Shown piece after piece: positions 1 through 9,434 of a stretch of DNA of 64,000 bases. The notes beneath the pieces were generated by a model that worked only from the letters and a program-made list of their open reading frames with translations, made no database searches and was not told where the DNA came from. Numbering within the stretch: position 1 is the stretch's first letter; the number at the start of each line of letters is the position of its first letter. Location: positions 3,587,657 to 3,651,656 of the forward strand of contig NZ_AP018314.1 in NCBI RefSeq assembly GCF_002368075.1, given 5' to 3'. The position numbers and the translations under genes were made by a program. The stretch comes from Sphaerospermopsis kisseleviana NIES-73 (GTDB lineage: Bacteria; Cyanobacteriota; Cyanobacteriia; Cyanobacteriales; Nostocaceae).

Positions 1-448
1 TAATTAGCACGGCTAAACCCCTACAGACTCCTGACTTTTGTGATACTAGCATTTTTTTGTTTGTTAAGAAGAAATCATACTTCTGGAGGTAGGCAATGTC
101 TGATGCTAGTTATTTTATATTAGTTGATTTTTTGGATTGTATAAAACTAAAATTTTTCTTACTGTAATTCATGATTTTTTTACATATAAATTGTTTTAAA
201 TTTACTTGTTCTTCATAATTATTCAGCATTTTACAGTTAAATTAATTTTAGATTCTTTCTAGGGAAAAATATAAAAATTCGTAAGGATTCAAATTCTAGA
301 ACGAGAATTGTAGATGTGTTGCGGCTAATACGCTCAAAATCATGAATCTTGAATTCTTACAGAAGTTCATTGTTTCTCTATTTCCTGTACATTCTCTTCA
401 TCCCGAACTCAAATCATCACCTATTGGCAAATTTTTGAGGTAAATTGC
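1..448. other. Non-coding AT-rich lead-in upstream of rfbF
   Basis: I see no convincing gene here. The first bases (around 12-40) resemble one arm of the GGCTAAACCCCTAC palindromic repeats found elsewhere in the window (26732, 34292). The rest is A/T-rich with no recognisable RNA gene. It presumably carries the promoter of rfbF, but I cannot point to a defined -35/-10 pair. Confidence 0.5.
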
Positions 449-1225
449 ATGAAAGCAGTAATTTTGGCTGGGGGTCTTGGTACACGCCTCAGTGAAGAAA
501 CCAGTATCAGACCGAAGCCAATGGTTGAGATAGGAGGTAAGCCGATTCTTTGGCATATCATGAAGATATATTCGGCTCATGGTATTAATGACTTTATCAT
601 TTGTTGCGGATACAAAGGTTACATCATCAAGGAATATTTTGCTAACTACTTCTTACATATGTCCGATGTAACTTTTGACATGAGATTTAACCAGATGAGT
701 ATTCATTCTGGATATGCTGAACCTTGGCGTGTTACCTTAGTCAATACAGGTGATAATACCATGACTGGTGGACGTTTAAGAAAAGTGAGAGAACACATTG
801 GTAATGACACTTTTTGCTTTACCTATGGTGATGGTGTCAGCGATATAAATATCACCGAATTAATCAAATTTCATAAAGAACAAAAAAGTTTAGCTACACT
901 GAGTGCAGTACAGCCAGCAGGACGGTTTGGAGCAATTTCTTTAGGACAAGAACAAACTAAAATTACCAGTTTTAAAGAAAAACCAGAAGGTGATGGTGCT
1001 TGGATCAATGGTGGTTATTTTGTTCTTGAACCAGAAGTAATTAATTTTATTGCTGATGACTCCACAGTTTGGGAGAAAGAACCATTAGAGAAGTTAGCAG
1101 AAATGGAACAATTATCAGCTTTCAAACATGATGGATTTTGGCAACCAATGGATACTTTGAGAGATAAACAATATTTAGAGGAGCTATGGAAAAATAATCA
1201 AGCTCCTTGGAAAGTGTGGGAATAA
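449..1225 (+). CDS. rfbF: Glucose-1-phosphate cytidylyltransferase
   Basis: Makes CDP-glucose from CTP and glucose-1-phosphate in the cytoplasm, the entry step to CDP-sugars. The 258-residue length matches the family. The nucleotide-binding signature GGLGTRL is at residues 8-14, followed by RPKPMVEIGGKP (21-32). The acidic metal/sugar motif TYGDGVSDIN is at about 125-134. It opens the polysaccharide island, and its position equals that of alr2825 in the Anabaena PCC 7120 HEP island as I recall it. No CDP-glucose 4,6-dehydratase (rfbG) follows, so the fate of CDP-glucose is unclear from this window. The ATG lies after a short GAGG-like purine run. Confidence 0.93.
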   Translation: MKAVILAGGLGTRLSEETSIRPKPMVEIGGKPILWHIMKIYSAHGINDFIICCGYKGYIIKEYFANYFLHMSDVTFDMRFNQMSIHSGYAEPWRVTLVNTGDNTMTGGRLRKVREHIGNDTFCFTYGDGVSDINITELIKFHKEQKSLATLSAVQPAGRFGAISLGQEQTKITSFKEKPEGDGAWINGGYFVLEPEVINFIADDSTVWEKEPLEKLAEMEQLSAFKHDGFWQPMDTLRDKQYLEELWKNNQAPWKVWE

Positions 1226-1373
1226 GAATTTTAGATTTTAGATTTTGGATTTTGGGTAAATATTCAGGATAATACAGGATGCAGAATAAATTAGAGTTTT
1301 TGATTCATTTTTGATCATTGATTTCATTGATGAAAAAACTTGATTCTGTGGATTCCTGGGACAAATAAATATT

Positions 1374-1407
<34 letters not shown>

Positions 1408-1436
1408 GTAGATTTTAGATTGAGGAACAATTAATC

Positions 1437-2648
1437 ATGTATGATTTTGCCATTATCGGCGGTGGAATAGTAGGACTATCTACAGCGATGGCTTTAGGTT
1501 CACGCTATCCTGATGCGAGAATTTTAGTATTAGAAAAAGAAAGCCAATGGGCATTTCACCAAACCGGTAATAATAGCGGTGTAATCCATTCAGGAGTTTA
1601 CTACAAACCAGGTAGTTTTAAAGCGAAATTTTGCCGTGACGGTAGTCGCTCAATGGTAGAATTTTGTCAAAAGCATAATATTGATCATGACATTTGTGGT
1701 AAGGTAATTGTTGCCACTGATGATACAGAATTACCGGGTCTGGAAAAACTTTACCAAAGAGGTTTAGAAAATGGTATAGAAGTCAAAAGAATTAGTCCTG
1801 AAGAAGTTCGAGAAATTGAACCTCATGTGAGTTGTGTAGGTGCAATTAGGGTATTTTCCACAGGAATTGTTAATTACAAACAAGTTTGTTTAAAATACGC
1901 TGAACTGATAAACAATCAAGGGGGAGATTTACGCCTCAATACCAAAGTTATGGAAATCTCCCGGAGTGGTACAAATCATATATTAGAAACTAATCAGGGG
2001 AGTTTTGAAACAAAATTTGTGATTAATTGTGCCGGATTACATAGCGATCGCATTGCAAAATTAGGTAAAGCTAACCCTGAAGCTAAAATCGTTCCCTTCC
2101 GGGGCGAATATTATGAACTCACCCCCGAAAAACGCTATTTGGTCAAAACTCTCATCTATCCAGTTCCTAACCCAGAATTTCCCTTTTTAGGTGTGCATTT
2201 TACCCGCATGATTGATAACAGTGTTCATGCTGGTCCCAATGCAGTTTTAAGTTTCAAAAGAGAAGGTTACAAAAAAACCGACTTTAACTTAAAAGACTTT
2301 ACAGAAGTAATCACCTATCCTGGTTTTTGGAAACTAGCAGCAAAACACGCAGATGAAGGAATTAAAGAAATAATTCGCTCCTTTAGTAAAGCTGCTTTTG
2401 TGAGAAGTTTACAAAAACTCATTCCCGAAGTGCAAGCAGAAGATTTAGTCCCTACCCATGCAGGAGTTCGCGCTCAAGCATTAATGAACAATGGTTCTTT
2501 AGTTGATGATTTTTTAATCATTCAAGGTGAAAACTCTGTTCATGTTTGCAATGCTCCCTCACCCGCAGCTACATCTTCTTTAGAAATTGGTAAAGCAGTA
2601 GTTAACCAAATTCCAGAACAAGCTCATTTAAAAAGCTTAGTTGCTTAA
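1437..2648 (+). CDS. lhgO: L-2-hydroxyglutarate oxidase-like FAD-dependent oxidoreductase
   Basis: A 403-residue DAO-family flavoprotein. The N-terminal FAD Rossmann motif GGGIVGLSTA is at residues 8-17 and the LhgO-type motif HQTGNNSGVIHSG at 41-53. The C-terminal segment THAGVRAQAL fits the family FAD/substrate domain. LhgO oxidises L-2-hydroxyglutarate to 2-oxoglutarate and passes electrons to the quinone pool. Its place between rfbF and a sugar epimerase suggests either a role in envelope sugar metabolism or supply of 2-oxoglutarate. That link is inference. The neighbouring dioxygenase at 4969 would use 2-oxoglutarate. Confidence 0.85.
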   Translation: MYDFAIIGGGIVGLSTAMALGSRYPDARILVLEKESQWAFHQTGNNSGVIHSGVYYKPGSFKAKFCRDGSRSMVEFCQKHNIDHDICGKVIVATDDTELPGLEKLYQRGLENGIEVKRISPEEVREIEPHVSCVGAIRVFSTGIVNYKQVCLKYAELINNQGGDLRLNTKVMEISRSGTNHILETNQGSFETKFVINCAGLHSDRIAKLGKANPEAKIVPFRGEYYELTPEKRYLVKTLIYPVPNPEFPFLGVHFTRMIDNSVHAGPNAVLSFKREGYKKTDFNLKDFTEVITYPGFWKLAAKHADEGIKEIIRSFSKAAFVRSLQKLIPEVQAEDLVPTHAGVRAQALMNNGSLVDDFLIIQGENSVHVCNAPSPAATSSLEIGKAVVNQIPEQAHLKSLVA

Positions 2649-2667
2649 AATCCAGATCAGGATTTTT
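2647..2667 (+). terminator. Possible weak intrinsic terminator
   Basis: AAAATCC and GGATTTTT can pair around a 6-nt loop, starting inside the stop codon of the FAD oxidase gene. The stem is AT-rich, so this is weak. Confidence 0.3.
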
Positions 2668-2801
2668 GGAAAAATCATCTCAATTAACCCGCATTTTAGA
2701 TTAACTTCTAGATTAACTTCTAGATTAAATTGCGGTTAATTATTCATGCTCTAAATTCAGCATAAAAAACATAATTGCACACCTGGAAAAATTTAAAAGC
2801 C

Positions 2802-3830
2802 ATGAAAATATTAGTCACAGGAACAGAAGGATATTTAGGTTCTTTATTACCTCCCTTATTAACAGCAAAAGGTCATGAAGTTATCGGAGTAGACACAGGT
2901 TTTTATAAGGTAGGTTGGCTATATAACGGAACTGAAATCACAGCTAAAACCCTCAACAAAGATATTCGTAATATTGCACCTGAAGATTTAGAAGGTGTAG
3001 AAGCAATTGTTCATATGGCGGAACTTTCTAACGATCCTACCGGACAATTAGCACCTCATATTACTTATGAAATTAATCATTTAGGTTCTGTAAGATTAGC
3101 TAACTTAGCGAAAACAATGGGTGTGCGTCGCTTTATTTATATGTCTTCTTGCAGCGTTTACGGTGTAGCTAGTGAAGGGGATGTAACCGAAGAATCACCT
3201 GTAAATCCTCAAACAGCTTACGCTGAATGTAAAACATTAGTAGAAAGAGATATTAAACCATTAGCTGATGATGATTTCTCTCCTACCTTCATGCGAAATG
3301 CTACCGCTTTTGGTGCTTCTCCCAGAATGCGATTTGATATTGTTTTAAATAATTTGTCTGGTTTAGCTTGGACAACAAAAGAAATTAAAATGACCAGCGA
3401 TGGTACACCTTGGCGGCCATTAGTTCACGCTTTGGATATTTGTAAATCCATTGTTTGTGCGTTAGAAGCACCCAGAGATATTGTCCATAATCAAGTTTTT
3501 AATGTGGGAGATACACAAAATAATTATCGGGTGAAAGAAATCGCCGAAATTATTGCTGATACTTTTCCTGGTTGTAAATTAACCTTCGGTGATAACGGTT
3601 CAGATAACCGTAGTTATCGGGTATCTTTTGAGAAAATAAATACAATTTTACCAGGATTTAAGTGTGATTGGAATGCTCAAAGAGGCGCTCAACAGTTATT
3701 TGATTTATTCCGGCAAATCGACATGACTGAAGATACTTTTTTGTTTAGAGGGTTTACCAGATTAAAGCAATTAGAGTATTTAATTCGTACTCAGCAAATT
3801 GATCATGATTTTTTCTGGACTACTAAATAA
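2802..3830 (+). CDS. NAD-dependent epimerase/dehydratase (extended SDR)
   Basis: A nucleotide-sugar short-chain dehydrogenase of about 342 residues. From the ATG at 2802 the protein begins MKILVTGTEGYLGS, the classic TGxxGxxG NAD site at residues 6-13. An upstream in-frame TTG at 2775 adds nine residues outside the fold and is less likely. The catalytic YxxxK is YAECK (Y140, K144), with MSSCSVYG at 114-121 supplying the serine region. Members act on UDP-, GDP- or CDP-sugars as epimerases, dehydratases or reductases. The exact substrate cannot be read here. Its position matches the epimerase of the Anabaena HEP island. Confidence 0.87.
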   Translation: MKILVTGTEGYLGSLLPPLLTAKGHEVIGVDTGFYKVGWLYNGTEITAKTLNKDIRNIAPEDLEGVEAIVHMAELSNDPTGQLAPHITYEINHLGSVRLANLAKTMGVRRFIYMSSCSVYGVASEGDVTEESPVNPQTAYAECKTLVERDIKPLADDDFSPTFMRNATAFGASPRMRFDIVLNNLSGLAWTTKEIKMTSDGTPWRPLVHALDICKSIVCALEAPRDIVHNQVFNVGDTQNNYRVKEIAEIIADTFPGCKLTFGDNGSDNRSYRVSFEKINTILPGFKCDWNAQRGAQQLFDLFRQIDMTEDTFLFRGFTRLKQLEYLIRTQQIDHDFFWTTK

Positions 3831-3856
3831 ACTAGGCATTTATTAAGAATCAACTT

Positions 3857-3892
3857 AAATTTCCGAATCAATATTTTTGGTTCGGAATTTTA
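3857..3892 (+). terminator. Stem-loop terminator after the epimerase
   Basis: AAATTTCCGAA pairs with TTCGGAATTTT across a loop of about 13 nt and runs into T-rich sequence, 27 bp after the stop codon. Confidence 0.5.
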
Positions 3893-3952
3893 TAAGCATT
3901 TCCCATCTGTGCTGTCAATAATAAACTAGGATTTTAGGAGAAATATTCCACT

Positions 3953-4972
3953 ATGAATAAATTACTGACTATTGCTATTCCCACTTATAATCGTGCAGAT
4001 TTACTAGATAAGCAACTAGAGTGGTTATCTCAAGCTATTAAAGGTTATGAATCTGAGTGTGAGATATTTGTTTCTGATAATTGTTCTAGTGATCACACTC
4101 AGGAAGTTATCCAAAAATGGCAAGAAAATATCAAAAATGTTAATTTTAAATCTAATAGACATATTGAGAATTTGGGCGTAATGAAAAATATCATGTATTG
4201 CCTAATTTCTGCAACAACTAAATATGTTTGGACAATTGGCGATGATGATCCAATCCAAGATAGAGCAATTGGTTATGTGCTAGATAAACTGAAAAAACAT
4301 CAAGAATTATCATTATTATTTCTCAATTTTTCTGGCAGAAATAAAATTACTGGTGAAGCAGTACATCCACCGACAATAGTTGGTAATCGTTGGTTTGATG
4401 TTGATAATGAAGATGGTACAGGAGATGGTAAAACGATATTTGAATATTGTTTGACTAAAAGTGTAGGAGCAGTTATTTTTTTGTCATCCTCAATTTACAG
4501 AACTAACTTAGTAAAACGCGCTCTGCAAATTTGGCCAAATGCTATTAATAATTGGATATCTTTAGCATATTTAGCTGGTTATTGTGCTGCTAATGGCAAA
4601 GTAATAGTTAGTAAAGAGACTTATTTAGAATGTATTGTTGGTGTCAGTTATTGGCAAAAAGAAGAAAAATCTGCGCTGTTAATGCAGTATAAACATATTC
4701 CCGAAGTGGTTTTAAAGCTGCACGAAAATGGATATTCTAAACGATTCTATGCCCAAATGATGGTACAGAACTTTCAACAAGTTAATTTAAAAGTCTTCTT
4801 GGGTGCTTTGAGAAGATGGCCAATTTCTGCTATTCAAACAGTTGTTCCTTTTTTAGCTGTAGTCAGTATTTCTGCTGTAGAAGTTATGGCTGCTCCTGAA
4901 GTAAAAATTGCTGAATGTCATCATCAAACATCAAGTCAAATTGTTCGCAGAAAGAATAATTCGGTATCATGA
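3953..4972 (+). CDS. Family 2 glycosyltransferase (copy A of a local pair)
   Basis: A 339-residue GT-A fold transferase. The N-terminus IAIPTYNRADLLDKQL, then VSDNCSSDHTQ (about 41-51), is the GT2 nucleotide-binding region. GDDDP (about 97-101) is the DxD metal/sugar-nucleotide motif. It presumably adds one sugar to the envelope polysaccharide repeat unit on the cytoplasmic face. A close paralogue lies at 5873, separated only by the dioxygenase gene. Copy A has a longer, divergent C-terminal tail. The last four bases overlap the next gene (ATGA), so the two are translationally coupled. Acceptor and donor sugars are unknown. Confidence 0.85.
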   Translation: MNKLLTIAIPTYNRADLLDKQLEWLSQAIKGYESECEIFVSDNCSSDHTQEVIQKWQENIKNVNFKSNRHIENLGVMKNIMYCLISATTKYVWTIGDDDPIQDRAIGYVLDKLKKHQELSLLFLNFSGRNKITGEAVHPPTIVGNRWFDVDNEDGTGDGKTIFEYCLTKSVGAVIFLSSSIYRTNLVKRALQIWPNAINNWISLAYLAGYCAANGKVIVSKETYLECIVGVSYWQKEEKSALLMQYKHIPEVVLKLHENGYSKRFYAQMMVQNFQQVNLKVFLGALRRWPISAIQTVVPFLAVVSISAVEVMAAPEVKIAECHHQTSSQIVRRKNNSVS

Positions 4973-5817
4973 CTATGTTAGAAACTCTTAAAAACAAAAT
5001 AAATACGCTCACCTCTGAGTTAAATTATCGAGTAGCATTAGCTAAACATAAGCACAATTTACCTGTGTTATGTTCTGGGGAACAATTAATTGCCCAAACC
5101 CTAAAAAGAGAAGGTGTTTACATTACTTCCTTAGAAGATTTAGGATTACCATCAACTGCACAAATGTTAGAGAGTGCTAACTATTATGCAGCAACCATGA
5201 AAAGTCCTAGAAGTGTAAAATCAGGGTATAGTTTACCCCAAATTTATACAGTTACAGACTTACCAGAATTTTTTACCTGGGGCATTGAAAAACGGTTGCA
5301 AAATATCATCGAAAACTATATAGGTTTACCTATAGCTTTTCATGGTGTTCATGTCAGAAAAGATTTTCCTAATGAGCAGCAATCACAAACATTACTGTGG
5401 CATAAAGATTCAGAAGATCGCCGGATGATGAAAGTGATTATCTATTTACAGGATGTGACTGAAAAACATGGTGCTTTTGAATATATACCCTTGCCAAAAA
5501 GTCCTAGAGAATTTTTTAATTATTATCGGGTAGATTATGCTTTATGGAAGTCTAATTTTTTAGGGATTAATGATCAACAAATGATGAATTTTATTCCTAA
5601 AAACGAATGGAAATATTGTACAGGGAAAGCGGGAACTGTAATTTTTGTAGATCCCAGAAATGTTTTACATCATGGTACTGTCAGAAGCGAGGAACGTTCA
5701 ACGGTGTTTTTTGTATACACTGCTAACCCACCAAAACATCCAGAAATTTGTAGTCAATACCATGATGATACTTTCATCAAACCAAGTCAACAATCAATAG
5801 CTAGTAGCTTAGGTTAA
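4969..5817 (+). CDS. Phytanoyl-CoA dioxygenase-like Fe(II)/2-oxoglutarate oxygenase
   Basis: A 282-residue protein with the metal facial triad of the 2OG oxygenases. HxD is seen in WHKDSED (H145, D147), a distal histidine in NVLHHGT (H234/H235), and the 2OG-binding arginine probably in ERSTVFF (R243). It would hydroxylate a small molecule or sugar/lipid intermediate using O2 and 2-oxoglutarate. It overlaps the upstream GT2 gene by 4 bp and is followed by a second GT2, so a role in modifying the polysaccharide or its carrier is likely but inferred. I cannot name the substrate. Confidence 0.75.
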   Translation: MTMLETLKNKINTLTSELNYRVALAKHKHNLPVLCSGEQLIAQTLKREGVYITSLEDLGLPSTAQMLESANYYAATMKSPRSVKSGYSLPQIYTVTDLPEFFTWGIEKRLQNIIENYIGLPIAFHGVHVRKDFPNEQQSQTLLWHKDSEDRRMMKVIIYLQDVTEKHGAFEYIPLPKSPREFFNYYRVDYALWKSNFLGINDQQMMNFIPKNEWKYCTGKAGTVIFVDPRNVLHHGTVRSEERSTVFFVYTANPPKHPEICSQYHDDTFIKPSQQSIASSLG

Positions 5818-5872
5818 AGATAGAAAATAATAGGCAAAAACATTCGCGCTCTCGATAATTAGGTGCTCTACC

Positions 5873-6811
5873 ATGAATACTCTACTGACAATTGCTATCC
5901 CTACATACAACCGTGCCGACTTACTAGACAAACAATTAGCTTGGTTAGCTAAATCTATCAAAGGTTATGAATCTGAATGTGAAATTATTGTTTCTGATAA
6001 CTGTTCACCAGACCATACACAAGAAATAATCAAGAAGTGGCAGTTGGTTTTAAAAGATACAAAATTTCATGTGAACAAAAATAGTGAAAATATTGGTGTA
6101 ATGCGAAATATTGCTTATTGCCTAAATGCAGCAACAAGCAAATATGTTTGGACTGTTAGCGATGATGATAGAATTGCTGATCAAACAGTATCTTATATCT
6201 TAGATACCTTGAAGCAAGATCCAGATTTAACATTACTAATTCTGAATTTTTCCTGTCGTCATGAAGTAACAGGTGAATTATTATATCAACGCTGTTATGA
6301 GCGTGATAATGAAAAAGTTGAGTATGATGGCAAAGCAGAATTTGAGCGTTGTATACAGGAAAATCGCTCTGGTGTACAACTGATGTCTGCTCTAGTATAC
6401 AGAACAGAATTAGCTCAGGGCGCTCTGCAAAAATGGCCTAATGGTGTAGATAACCTAGACTATCAGGTTTATTTAACTGGTTTTTGTGCTTTTCATGGCA
6501 GTGTCAAAATATCCAAGGATACTTTTTTGGAAAATGCTTTTGGTGCTAGTCACTGGATGCTAAAACCAAAAGTATTGCTGAAAATGCAATATACTTATTC
6601 ACCCCAAGTTAATGTCAAAATCCAGGAGATAGGATACTCTAAAATGTTTTGTAGTAAATTAGTTATTCAGCATTTTACTAATAACAGTTGGCGAGTTTTC
6701 TTTGGTGCTTTAAAGAGATGGCCTATCATGGCAATTACCACAATAATTCCTTATCTTGGCTTAGTGATTAGGTCAGTTTTTGAAAGTGCTATTGCACACC
6801 AAGAGACTTAA
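5873..6811 (+). CDS. Family 2 glycosyltransferase (copy B of a local pair)
   Basis: A 312-residue GT2 enzyme with the same opening as copy A (IAIPTYNRADLLDKQL) and VSDNCSPDHTQE near residues 41-52. The DxD region reads SDDDRIAD (about 96-103). Similarity to copy A runs to the C-terminal RRWP/KRWP segment, where copy A then carries an unrelated tail. The pair arose by local duplication around the dioxygenase gene. The differing middle parts suggest distinct donor or acceptor sugars. Confidence 0.85.
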   Translation: MNTLLTIAIPTYNRADLLDKQLAWLAKSIKGYESECEIIVSDNCSPDHTQEIIKKWQLVLKDTKFHVNKNSENIGVMRNIAYCLNAATSKYVWTVSDDDRIADQTVSYILDTLKQDPDLTLLILNFSCRHEVTGELLYQRCYERDNEKVEYDGKAEFERCIQENRSGVQLMSALVYRTELAQGALQKWPNGVDNLDYQVYLTGFCAFHGSVKISKDTFLENAFGASHWMLKPKVLLKMQYTYSPQVNVKIQEIGYSKMFCSKLVIQHFTNNSWRVFFGALKRWPIMAITTIIPYLGLVIRSVFESAIAHQET

Positions 6812-6838
6812 ATTATAACATTCTCATAGACAGTCATG

Positions 6839-6865
6839 GGAAATTTAAGTAATAACTAAATTTCC
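6839..6865. repeat. Stem-loop GGAAATTTA / TAAATTTCC
   Basis: A 9-bp perfect stem with a 9-nt loop between the GT2 gene and rfbC. There is no T-run on the plus strand, so it may be an mRNA-processing or attenuation hairpin rather than a true terminator. Confidence 0.45.
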
Positions 6866-6932
6866 TACATATCTTGGTAGTGAATAGCTATGTAGCAACC
6901 AATTGCCTTAAAAATTCATAAGGAGTTAATCT

Positions 6933-7478
6933 ATGAAATTTACCCAAACTTCTCTCAAAGATGCCTTTATTATTGACTTAGAAGAAAAACCAGATCATCG
7001 TGGTTTTTTTGCTCGAACTTTCTGCGCTCAAGAATTTGCGGAACATGGTTTAAAGCCAACTGTTGCCCAATGTAATCTTTCTTTTAATCATAAAAAAGGT
7101 ACATTGCGAGGAATGCACTATCAAATTGCACCCGCAACAGAAACAAAATTAATTCGTTGTACTCAGGGGGCAATTTATGACGTAATTATTGATATGCGTC
7201 CTGAATCTCCTACTTATCTGTCGCATATAGGTGTAGAACTGAGTGCAGAAAATCGCCGCGCTTTATATGTACCAGAAATGTTTGCTCATGGCTATCAAGC
7301 CTTAACAGATGGAGCAGAAGTTGTTTATCAAGTGGGTGAATTTTACACCCCTGGTTATGAGCGTGGTTTGCGGTTTGATGATCCACTTTTAGATATTTCT
7401 TGGCCTTTAGAAGTAACAGAAATATCTGAAAAAGATCGCAATTGGCCTTTATTGGAATCTATTTTAATAGGAGTTTAA
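6933..7478 (+). CDS. rfbC: dTDP-4-dehydrorhamnose 3,5-epimerase-like protein
   Basis: A 181-residue cupin of RfbC/RmlC length. KGTLRGMHYQ holds the catalytic-base histidine (H62), preceded by DHRGFFARTF and followed by VYQVGEFYTPGYERG, both typical of the family. The enzyme epimerises C3/C5 of a nucleotide 4-keto-6-deoxysugar. No rfbA, rfbB or rfbD neighbour is present, so here it may act on a CDP-linked or other ketosugar. AAGGAG sits 8 bp before the ATG. The next gene starts one base after the stop, so they form one transcription unit. Confidence 0.88.
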   Translation: MKFTQTSLKDAFIIDLEEKPDHRGFFARTFCAQEFAEHGLKPTVAQCNLSFNHKKGTLRGMHYQIAPATETKLIRCTQGAIYDVIIDMRPESPTYLSHIGVELSAENRRALYVPEMFAHGYQALTDGAEVVYQVGEFYTPGYERGLRFDDPLLDISWPLEVTEISEKDRNWPLLESILIGV

Positions 7479-7479
7479 G

Positions 7480-8793
7480 ATGATTATTGTTGATCAAGCT
7501 TTAAAAGCCCGTGCAGAGTTAGGAAAACCTGTAAAAGTAGCGATGATTGGCGCTGGTTTTATGGGTCGGGGAATTGCCAATCAAATTATTAATTCTGTTC
7601 CCGGAATGGAATTAGTTGCGATTGCAAACCGACACATTGATACAGCGAAAAAAGCTTATTTAGAAGCAGGAATTGAGAATTTTCAAACTGTTTCTAGTGT
7701 AGTAGATTTAGAAGATGCGATCGCTCAAGGTGGATATGCAGTAACAGAAGATGCAATGTTACTGTGTGCAGCAGAAGGCATAGACGCAATCATTGAAGTC
7801 ACAGGAACAATTGAATATGCTGCTCATTTAGTGATGAGAGCGATCGCCCATCAAAAGCATATCATTTTAATGAATGCAGAATTAGATGGAACAATTGGAC
7901 CAATTCTCAAAGTTCATGCAGACCGCGCTGGCGTAATTTTAACAGCTTGTGATGGTGATCAACCAGGGGTAGAAATGAACCTCTACCGCTTTGTGAAAAG
8001 CATCGGTTTAACACCCTTATTGTGTGGCAATATTAAAGGTTTACAAGACCCCTATCGTAACCCTACAACTCAAGCCGGTTTTGCTCAACGTTGGGGACAA
8101 AATCCCGCAATGGTGACAAGTTTTGCAGACGGTACAAAAATTTCCTTTGAACAAGCAATTGTTGCTAACGGCACAGGCATGAAAGTTGCAAAACGGGGAA
8201 TGTTAGGCTATGAATACACAGGTCATGTTGATGAAATGACCAAAATGTATGACATAGATCAACTCAAAGAATTAGGCGGTATTGTTGACTATGTAGTAGG
8301 AACAAAACCCAGTCCTGGAGTATTTGTTTTTGCTACCCATGAAGACCCCAAACAAAGACATTATCTGAATCTTTATAAATTAGGTGAAGGACCCCTTTAT
8401 AGTTTCTATACTCCCTATCACCTTTGCCATTTTGAAGTACCCCTTTCCGTTGCGCGTGCAGTATTATTTCATGATGCTGTATTAGCTCCCCTAGCTGGTC
8501 CAGTGGTAGATGTAGTTGCTACAGCCAAAATTGATTTAAAAGCTGGAGAAACACTAGATGGCATTGGTTATTATATGACCTATGGACAATGTGAAAATTC
8601 AGAAATTGTGCAGCGAGAAAATTTACTACCAATGGGGATAGCAGAAGGATGTCGCTTAAAGCGTGATATTGAGAAAGATCAAGTCCTCACTTATGATGAT
8701 GTAGAACTACCAGAAGGTAGACTTTGTGACAGATTACGTGCTGAACAAACAGCTTATTTTGCTCCTGCGAAAACTTTAGTAGGTGTCAAATAA
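7480..8793 (+). CDS. NAD(P)-dependent oxidoreductase with C-terminal SAF domain
   Basis: A 437-residue protein with a Rossmann motif IGAGFMGRG (residues 23-31) like homoserine dehydrogenase or Gfo/Idh/MocA enzymes. The C-terminal SAF-type segment is at about 385-425 (LLPMGIAEGCRLKRDIEKDQ and following). It starts one base after rfbC, which ties it to the same sugar pathway. Proteins of this architecture recur in cyanobacterial HEP-type islands (alr2831-like, from memory). The substrate is not established. A role in making an unusual or branched sugar is inference. Confidence 0.72.
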   Translation: MIIVDQALKARAELGKPVKVAMIGAGFMGRGIANQIINSVPGMELVAIANRHIDTAKKAYLEAGIENFQTVSSVVDLEDAIAQGGYAVTEDAMLLCAAEGIDAIIEVTGTIEYAAHLVMRAIAHQKHIILMNAELDGTIGPILKVHADRAGVILTACDGDQPGVEMNLYRFVKSIGLTPLLCGNIKGLQDPYRNPTTQAGFAQRWGQNPAMVTSFADGTKISFEQAIVANGTGMKVAKRGMLGYEYTGHVDEMTKMYDIDQLKELGGIVDYVVGTKPSPGVFVFATHEDPKQRHYLNLYKLGEGPLYSFYTPYHLCHFEVPLSVARAVLFHDAVLAPLAGPVVDVVATAKIDLKAGETLDGIGYYMTYGQCENSEIVQRENLLPMGIAEGCRLKRDIEKDQVLTYDDVELPEGRLCDRLRAEQTAYFAPAKTLVGVK

Positions 8794-8815
8794 AGTAAAA
8801 AATTAACCATAAAAC

Positions 8816-8888
8816 GTAAGCATTCAGTAGTCAGTGAAAAAGAAGAAAATCATCAATAACAGCTGATTACTGATAGCTGAATACTTAC
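8816..8888. mobile_element. Miniature inverted-repeat element, copy A (short, 73 bp)
   Basis: The left end GTAAGCATTCAGTAGTCAGT and the reverse complement of the right end, GTAAGTATTCAGCTATCAGT, are near-identical, so the element has inverted termini. Flanks are CATAAAAC on the left and ATCAAAAC on the right, an imperfect 8-bp duplication. The same termini occur in copies at 10544 and 13168. There is no coding capacity, so it is a non-autonomous MITE. Confidence 0.6.
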
Positions 8889-8904
8889 ATCAAAACTGAA
8901 ATTT

Positions 8905-8937
8905 AGCCCCCTTGTGTTGGGGGCTGAAAATTTTTTA
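8905..8937 (+). terminator. Rho-independent terminator after the SAF oxidoreductase
   Basis: AGCCCCC and GGGGGCT form a 7-bp GC-rich stem with a 7-nt loop, followed by GAAAATTTTTT. This is the clearest terminator in the island and probably ends the rfbF-to-SAF transcription unit. Confidence 0.8.
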
Positions 8938-9434
8938 TCACTAAGATTTGAACAAATTGATATTTTTGTTCAAAGCGAGCAAATCAATCAGACTTGACCT
9001 GGTATTCTGTTACAACTTCCAGTTTGATCGGAAAAATTAAAATTTTTATTAACAAGTATCTACCTAGTTGAAAAAACACCAAAAGCGAAATATCAACATA
9101 TCTATATAGTAGATTTTTCGTGGTTTGCCAATGGTATTGTCAAATCCCTTTGGTTGTACTAATTACTAACACTATAAATGCCTGATTAAGTAATGTAATT
9201 GAATGTACAAACCTTGTGGGTTTTGCCATTCATCAAATTAGCAGTGCGATAGCTAGACTAACCAAAGCTATCAGACACTTGGTACACTGACGTTGCAGCT
9301 TGTAACTACCTAAGGACGGGTTTAGTACAGACATAATACTGCTATAAACATAGAGATTATTAACATCTGTACACCCTGATGCAACAGCCAATAATTTAGT
9401 CAAATAGTCAACACTATCATATAAGGCATCATCC
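8938..9434. promoter_or_regulatory. Long untranslated region upstream of the GT4 gene at 9435
   Basis: About 500 bp without a credible gene. It follows a strong terminator and precedes a new run of genes, so it should hold a promoter. A TATAAAT at 9173-9179 could be a -10 element, with a partial NtcA-like GTA-N8-TA sequence just before it. Both are weak and the spacing is not ideal. Confidence 0.35.
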
